Shown one piece after another: positions 6,281-9,032 of a stretch of 9,032 nucleotides of DNA; position 1 is the first letter of the stretch, and each line of letters starts with the position of its first letter. The translations under genes and the position numbers were made by a program. The stretch is from Methylorubrum extorquens (GTDB lineage Bacteria > Pseudomonadota > Alphaproteobacteria > Rhizobiales > Beijerinckiaceae). The notes below the pieces were generated by a model. That model had not been told where the DNA came from. It saw nothing but the letters and a program-made list of their open reading frames with translations, and did no database searches. The stretch lies in NCBI GenBank assembly GCA_019695455.1, contig JAEUAC010000389.1:1-9032 (forward strand), written 5' to 3'.

Positions 6281-7474
6281 TCAGGTCCGGGCGCCGAGCC
6301 AGTCGAGCAGCATGTCCTCCTGCTGGTGGAAGGCGTGGACCGGGTCGCGGCCGGCGCGCGTCATCGGCGCCTTGAAGAACAGGGACAGTTGCTCCTGGAC
6401 GCCGCCGTCGCCGCGCTTGTCCGCGAGCCCGAGCACGCGCGCGATCTCGATCGCGAGCGGCGCGGCGAGGATTGAGTCCTTGCAGAGGAAGTTGATCTTG
6501 ATCTGCATGCGCTGGCCGAGGAAGCCCGAGACGTCGATGTTGTCCCACGCCTCCTTATCGTCGCCCCGCGGCCGGTAATACTTGATGTCGACGATGTGGT
6601 CCTCGACTTTGTAGCCGAGGATCTGATCCAGCACGGACCCCTTCGTGTTCAGCTTCGATTGGAGCGAGTTCGGATCGTCGAGGGCGAGACCGTCCCGGTT
6701 GCCGAGGATGTTGGTCGAGAACCAGCCGTCCACGTGCAGGGCCCGGGAGCGGAGCGCGGGGGCGATCACGGTCTTCATCATCGTCTGGCCGGTCTTGCCG
6801 TCCTTGCCGGCCACGGGCACGTTGCGGCTCTCGGCCAGCGCCGTGAGCGCCGGGATGTCGGCCGCGACGCTCGGCGTGAAGTTGCCGTAGGCGTAGCCGT
6901 TCGCGACCGCCGCGTAGGCGTAGAGCATGGCGGGGCCGATCGCCTCGTCGTCGCGATCGAGGCCGCGCTCGAACCCGTCGATCGTCGTGAAGGTCTCGTT
7001 CGACAGGTCGGGCCAGCGCTCGGTCGAGGCGAGGTTCAGGACGACGACCCGGTCGACGCCGCTCTCCGACTTGAACCGGCGCAGGTCGTCCGCGATCCGG
7101 TCGACGGCGTCGCGATGCCCCTTCGCCAGCACCTTGTGGGCGCCGTCGACGTTCTTGCAAAATCGATCGCTCGCGACCGCCTTCCAGGGCCGCATCGTGC
7201 GCAGCGCCGCCGCGCCGTCGCCCAGGAGGTCGCGGGAGAGCACGCCGTGCGTCTCGGCCGCCGCGCCGAGGTCATCGCCGTGGACGTCCCAGCCGCCGAA
7301 CACGATGTCCCGGTAATCCGTGAGCCCGGGCACGGCGATGTCCGCCAGGGGCAGGCCGTCGAGACGGTTGACGCCGGACTTGATGAGTTCCAGCCCCGCG
7401 ATGGCGGTCGTCGACACCGCGCCTCCGAGCCCGACGACAGCCACTCCGAGCCGCTGTCCCTGCATGGTGTCCAT
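6281..7474 (-). CDS. ino1: Inositol-3-phosphate synthase (myo-inositol-1-phosphate synthase family)
   Basis: The enzyme converts D-glucose 6-phosphate to 1D-myo-inositol 3-phosphate with an enzyme-bound NAD redox cycle. At 397 residues it is shorter than eukaryotic forms and close to the compact prokaryotic forms. Visible signatures are the NAD loop VVGLGGAVSTT (13-23), NLASTERWP (147-155), NFTPS (198-202), GKDGKTGQTMMKTVIAP (223-239), GWFSTNILGNRDG (250-262), NTKGSVLDQILGY (276-288) and INFLCKDSILAAPLAIE (327-343). Together these cover the catalytic Lys and phosphate-binding sites. The ATG at 7474 is chosen because AGGA sits about 7 nt upstream; a second in-frame ATG at 7465 is possible, and the open frame further up to 7615 has no family sequence. 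It is the first gene of the tightly coupled block (5 nt to the HD-like gene) and likely supplies the carbocycle for the whole pathway. Such synthases are uncommon outside Actinobacteria, archaea and eukaryotes, so pathway-specific use is more likely than bulk lipid synthesis. Confidence 0.93.
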   Translation of the reverse strand: MDTMQGQRLGVAVVGLGGAVSTTAIAGLELIKSGVNRLDGLPLADIAVPGLTDYRDIVFGGWDVHGDDLGAAAETHGVLSRDLLGDGAAALRTMRPWKAVASDRFCKNVDGAHKVLAKGHRDAVDRIADDLRRFKSESGVDRVVVLNLASTERWPDLSNETFTTIDGFERGLDRDDEAIGPAMLYAYAAVANGYAYGNFTPSVAADIPALTALAESRNVPVAGKDGKTGQTMMKTVIAPALRSRALHVDGWFSTNILGNRDGLALDDPNSLQSKLNTKGSVLDQILGYKVEDHIVDIKYYRPRGDDKEAWDNIDVSGFLGQRMQIKINFLCKDSILAAPLAIEIARVLGLADKRGDGGVQEQLSLFFKAPMTRAGRDPVHAFHQQEDMLLDWLGART

Positions 7475-7481
7475 CGAATTT

Positions 7482-7501
7482 CCTGTCCGCAAACCTGTCC
7501 G
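7482..7501. repeat. Tandem 8-bp direct repeat next to the synthase start
   Basis: Two exact copies of cctgtccg occur at 7482-7489 and 7494-7501, a little over one helical turn apart. On the coding strand the copy nearer the gene merges with the AGGA ribosome binding site. It could be a site for a dimeric or tandem-binding regulator, or chance. Confidence 0.4.
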
Positions 7502-7545
7502 AACCGACCAACTCAATGTTTGAAGCAGCAAAGGGACACGGTACC

Positions 7546-7567
7546 GGTTCGCACAAACGCGTGAACC
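7546..7567. repeat. Imperfect inverted repeat downstream of the SET gene
   Basis: The arms ggttc (7546-7550) and gaacc (7563-7567) enclose 12 nt containing gc and cgc elements. It lies 5 bp beyond the SET stop. No T run follows on the minus strand, so it is a poor intrinsic terminator; an operator or RNA hairpin between genes is equally possible. Confidence 0.3.
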
Positions 7568-7571
7568 CGCC

Positions 7572-7943
7572 TCAATCGAAGCCGGTCCAGCCGGAGCAGA
7601 CGACTCGATAATCACAGGTCAGCTCCTCGCCGGCGGCGATCGGACGACTGGCGAAGCTGGACAGATCCCGGCCGACGACGTTCGGATCGGGCGAATGGTT
7701 CATGAACTTGGCGTGGTCGCACGAGACCACGAGCCGGCCCGGGAAGGCCTCGGACGGATAGGCGTAGGTATCGAGATAGGCCCGGTACGCCGCGGGCAGC
7801 CCCGCGACCGCCTCGAGCGGGATCAGGAGATCGAAGCCCGGCGCGAACCGCCAGACCTCCGTGCCCTCCGCCACGGCATCGGTCGCGAACAGGCCGAGGC
7901 CCTGGATGGCGCTCGGGGCGACGCGGCTCGGAACCAGCAACAT
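7572..7943 (-). CDS. Small SET-domain protein (putative protein-lysine methyltransferase)
   Basis: This 123-residue protein is almost entirely one SET domain. Motifs are GLGLFATDAVAEGTEVW (15-31), the substrate-side opening; CDHAKFMNHSPDPNV (75-89), containing the NHS-x-x-PN SAM-binding knot at 82-88; and IAAGEELTCDYR (102-113), with the catalytic-type tyrosine Y112. The C-terminus CSGWTGFD retains only one cysteine, so a zinc-binding post-SET is absent or degenerate. SET proteins use SAM to methylate lysines, mainly on proteins. The start is firm: an in-frame TAA lies 12 nt upstream of the ATG, and AAGAG sits about 7 nt before it. It lies 97 bp upstream of inositol phosphate synthase in the same direction and is probably the first gene of the cluster. 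Its target could be a cluster protein or an amine in the product; neither can be read from sequence. Confidence 0.88.
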   Translation of the reverse strand: MLLVPSRVAPSAIQGLGLFATDAVAEGTEVWRFAPGFDLLIPLEAVAGLPAAYRAYLDTYAYPSEAFPGRLVVSCDHAKFMNHSPDPNVVGRDLSSFASRPIAAGEELTCDYRVVCSGWTGFD

Positions 7944-8048
7944 GGTCGGCTCTTAGATCCGACGGCCGACGGGATCAAAGCGGGCCACCGCCGTGTCCGG
8001 TCTCCGACACATGGATGGCCGGAGCGGGCGGATGCGCGAGAAGGCCGC
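7944..8048. promoter_or_regulatory. Divergent promoter region between the SET gene and the PurD-like gene
   Basis: The 105 bp separate two genes that diverge from here, so both promoters should lie within it. It holds overlapping inverted repeats: gtcggc/gccgac at 7945-7970 and gatcc/ggatc at 7956-7976, and a further gtgtc/gacac pair at 7993-8010. A purine-rich AGAAGG lies 4 nt before the ATG at 8049. No confident -35/-10 hexamers can be assigned. A regulator binding here could control both directions together. Confidence 0.4.
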
Positions 8049-9032
8049 ATGAGATTCCTCGGCATCGGCGACACCTGCGACCTCGCGGCCCTCTATCTCA
8101 GGCTCGCCGAGGCCGGGCACGAGGTGCGCGTCTCCGTCACCGAGCCGCTCTGCGCGGGCGTGCTGGCCGGCATGGTGCCGCATTCCGCAGATTGGCGCGG
8201 CGATCTCGGCTGGATCCGGGAGGCCGGGCCGGACGGCGTGGTCCTGTTCGAGAACGTCGCCCACGGGCGCGGCGCCCTGCAGGAGGAGCTGCGCGCCGAG
8301 GGGCTGAACGTGGTCGGCGGCTCGGCCTTCGGGGACCGTCTCGAGAACGATCGGGCCTATGCGCAATCCGTCCTCGCCGAGCTCGGCTTCCAGACCGCGG
8401 CGGTGCACCATTTCGAGGATTTCGGATCGGCGATCCGCTTCGTGGAAGCCCGGCCGGGCCGCTACGTCTCCAAGCTGAACGGTCCGGGCCTCGGCGCCGC
8501 CGGCACCTTCGTCGGCCGGCTGGCGGACGGGCGGGACGTGCGGGCGATGCTGGCCGCGCAGGCGCGCCAGCTCGCGGACGAGCCGACGAGCCTCGTGCTC
8601 ATGGAGCATCTCGACGGGATCGAGATGGGCGTCGGCGCCTATTTCGACGGCGACCGCTTCCTGCGGCCCGCCTGCCTCGACTGGGAGCACAAGCGCTTCT
8701 TCCCGGGCGACCTCGGCGAGAACGTCGGCGAAATGGGCACGGTGGCGACCTACGAGGGCACCGACCGCTTCTTCGACGCGACGCTCGCGCGCCTCGAAAC
8801 CCGCCTGCGGGAGGGCGGCTACCAGGGCTACGTGAACCTGAACACCATCGTGAACCGCGACGGGATCTGGCCGCTCGAATTCACCTGCCGCTTCGGCTAC
8901 CCGGGCTTCGCGGTGCTGGAACCCCTGCAGGCGATCGGCTGGGCCGAGCTGTTCCGCGGCCTCGTGGGGCGGAGCCTCGATAGCCTGCCCGTGCGGCCGG
9001 GATATTCGGTCGGCATCGTCATGACCACGCGC
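8049..9032 (+). CDS. PurD-like (GARS-type) ATP-grasp ligase, divergent (partial, C-terminus beyond window)
   Basis: The visible 328 residues resemble the ATP-grasp core of phosphoribosylamine-glycine ligase (PurD, usually about 425 residues). Shared elements are NDRAYAQSVLAELGFQTA (100-117), the nucleotide strand YVSKLNGPGLGAAGTFV (139-155), LVLMEHLDGIEMGVGAYFDG (182-201), WEHKRFFPGDLGENVGEMG (212-230) and EFTCRFGYPG (277-286). Differences from true PurD are clear: the N-terminal GGREHA motif is absent (it starts MRFLGIGDTCDLAALYLRLA), and the metal-site motif E-x-N-x-RFGDPE reads E-F-T-C-RFGYPG, losing the Asn, Asp and last Glu. It is therefore probably not the purine enzyme but a relative that joins another carboxylate and amine. 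AGAAGG 4 nt upstream supports the ATG at 8049. It is transcribed away from the cyclitol/YcaO cluster and shares its promoter region, which suggests but does not prove a shared pathway. Confidence 0.82.
   Translation, partial: MRFLGIGDTCDLAALYLRLAEAGHEVRVSVTEPLCAGVLAGMVPHSADWRGDLGWIREAGPDGVVLFENVAHGRGALQEELRAEGLNVVGGSAFGDRLENDRAYAQSVLAELGFQTAAVHHFEDFGSAIRFVEARPGRYVSKLNGPGLGAAGTFVGRLADGRDVRAMLAAQARQLADEPTSLVLMEHLDGIEMGVGAYFDGDRFLRPACLDWEHKRFFPGDLGENVGEMGTVATYEGTDRFFDATLARLETRLREGGYQGYVNLNTIVNRDGIWPLEFTCRFGYPGFAVLEPLQAIGWAELFRGLVGRSLDSLPVRPGYSVGIVMTTR

Larger units (their letters stand above)
7475..7571 (-). promoter_or_regulatory. Candidate leader/promoter gap upstream of inositol phosphate synthase
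   Basis: This 97-bp gap is visibly less GC-rich than its surroundings, as expected for a promoter or leader. It holds an 8-bp direct repeat, cctgtccg (7482-7489 and 7494-7501; CGGACAGG on the coding strand), 12 bp apart centre to centre and touching the Shine-Dalgarno. It also holds an imperfect inverted repeat, ggttc...gaacc, at 7546-7567. I cannot pick a confident -35/-10 pair, and no T-rich terminator follows the inverted repeat. The synthase may have its own promoter here or be transcribed from the SET gene's promoter. Confidence 0.35.

Noticed and set aside
5385..6548. Longer form of the HD-like protein starting at 6548
   Set aside because: The extra 91 residues are Arg-rich and lie wholly over the inositol phosphate synthase C-terminus.
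1..7474. Mycothiol-type pathway, because GT4 plus inositol phosphate synthase recalls MshA chemistry
   Set aside because: No MshB, MshC or MshD homologue is present, the glycosyltransferase is cut off and not assignable as MshA, and YcaO and SET have no place in that pathway.
6281..7615. Longer inositol phosphate synthase starting at 7615
   Set aside because: The extension overlaps the SET gene and lacks family sequence; the AGGA site supports 7474.
7953..8983. Minus-strand 245-codon and plus-strand 322-codon frames over the PurD-like gene
   Set aside because: They are out of frame with, or antisense to, a recognisable ATP-grasp protein and contain no motifs.
1..9032. tRNA, rRNA, CRISPR array, insertion sequence or replication origin
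   Set aside because: No cloverleaf-like stretch, regular repeat-spacer pattern, transposase or AT-rich origin-like region was found.

Overview
The window is very GC-rich (about 70%) with densely packed, mostly overlapping genes. Together with the protein style this points to an alphaproteobacterium of the Methylobacterium/Rhizobiales type. That assignment is an inference from composition, because no rRNA or other taxonomic marker is present.

Layout. Eight genes read leftward on the minus strand, and one reads rightward at the right edge. In transcription order the minus-strand genes are: a small SET-domain protein (7943-7572); an inositol-3-phosphate synthase (7474-6281); an HD-like helical protein (6275-5385); a SAM-dependent methyltransferase (5388-4153); a Gfo/Idh/MocA oxidoreductase (4153-3140); a YcaO-domain protein (3143-1626); a TIM-barrel sugar phosphate isomerase/epimerase (1629-805); and a GT4 glycosyltransferase whose C-terminus lies beyond base 1 (716 to <3). 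From the synthase to the epimerase the six genes are joined by a 5-nt gap, three ATGA overlaps and one TGATG overlap, so they almost certainly form one translationally coupled operon. SET (97-bp gap) and the glycosyltransferase (88-bp gap) are probably co-transcribed or co-regulated. A divergent gene (8049 to beyond the end) encodes a PurD-like ATP-grasp ligase that differs from housekeeping PurD at key motifs.

How the genes may work together. Inositol-3-phosphate synthase makes a carbocycle from glucose 6-phosphate. A Gfo/Idh enzyme and an AP2Ec-type TIM barrel are the same fold families that oxidise and isomerise inositols in iol pathways (IolG, IolE/IolI). GT4 enzymes attach sugars. YcaO and ATP-grasp proteins activate amide or carboxylate groups with ATP, and the methyltransferase and SET protein add methyl groups. 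The set reads as a dedicated biosynthetic locus for a modified cyclitol-containing metabolite or conjugate. I do not recognise it as any described pathway. No RiPP precursor gene, TfuA, E1-like partner, transporter or regulator is visible in the window, so the YcaO substrate is open.

Other notable points are a palindrome-dense, in-frame insertion inside the methyltransferase (about 4747-4863), loss of the usual Cys pair in its Trm112-like N-terminus, and small direct and inverted repeats in the two promoter-like gaps.
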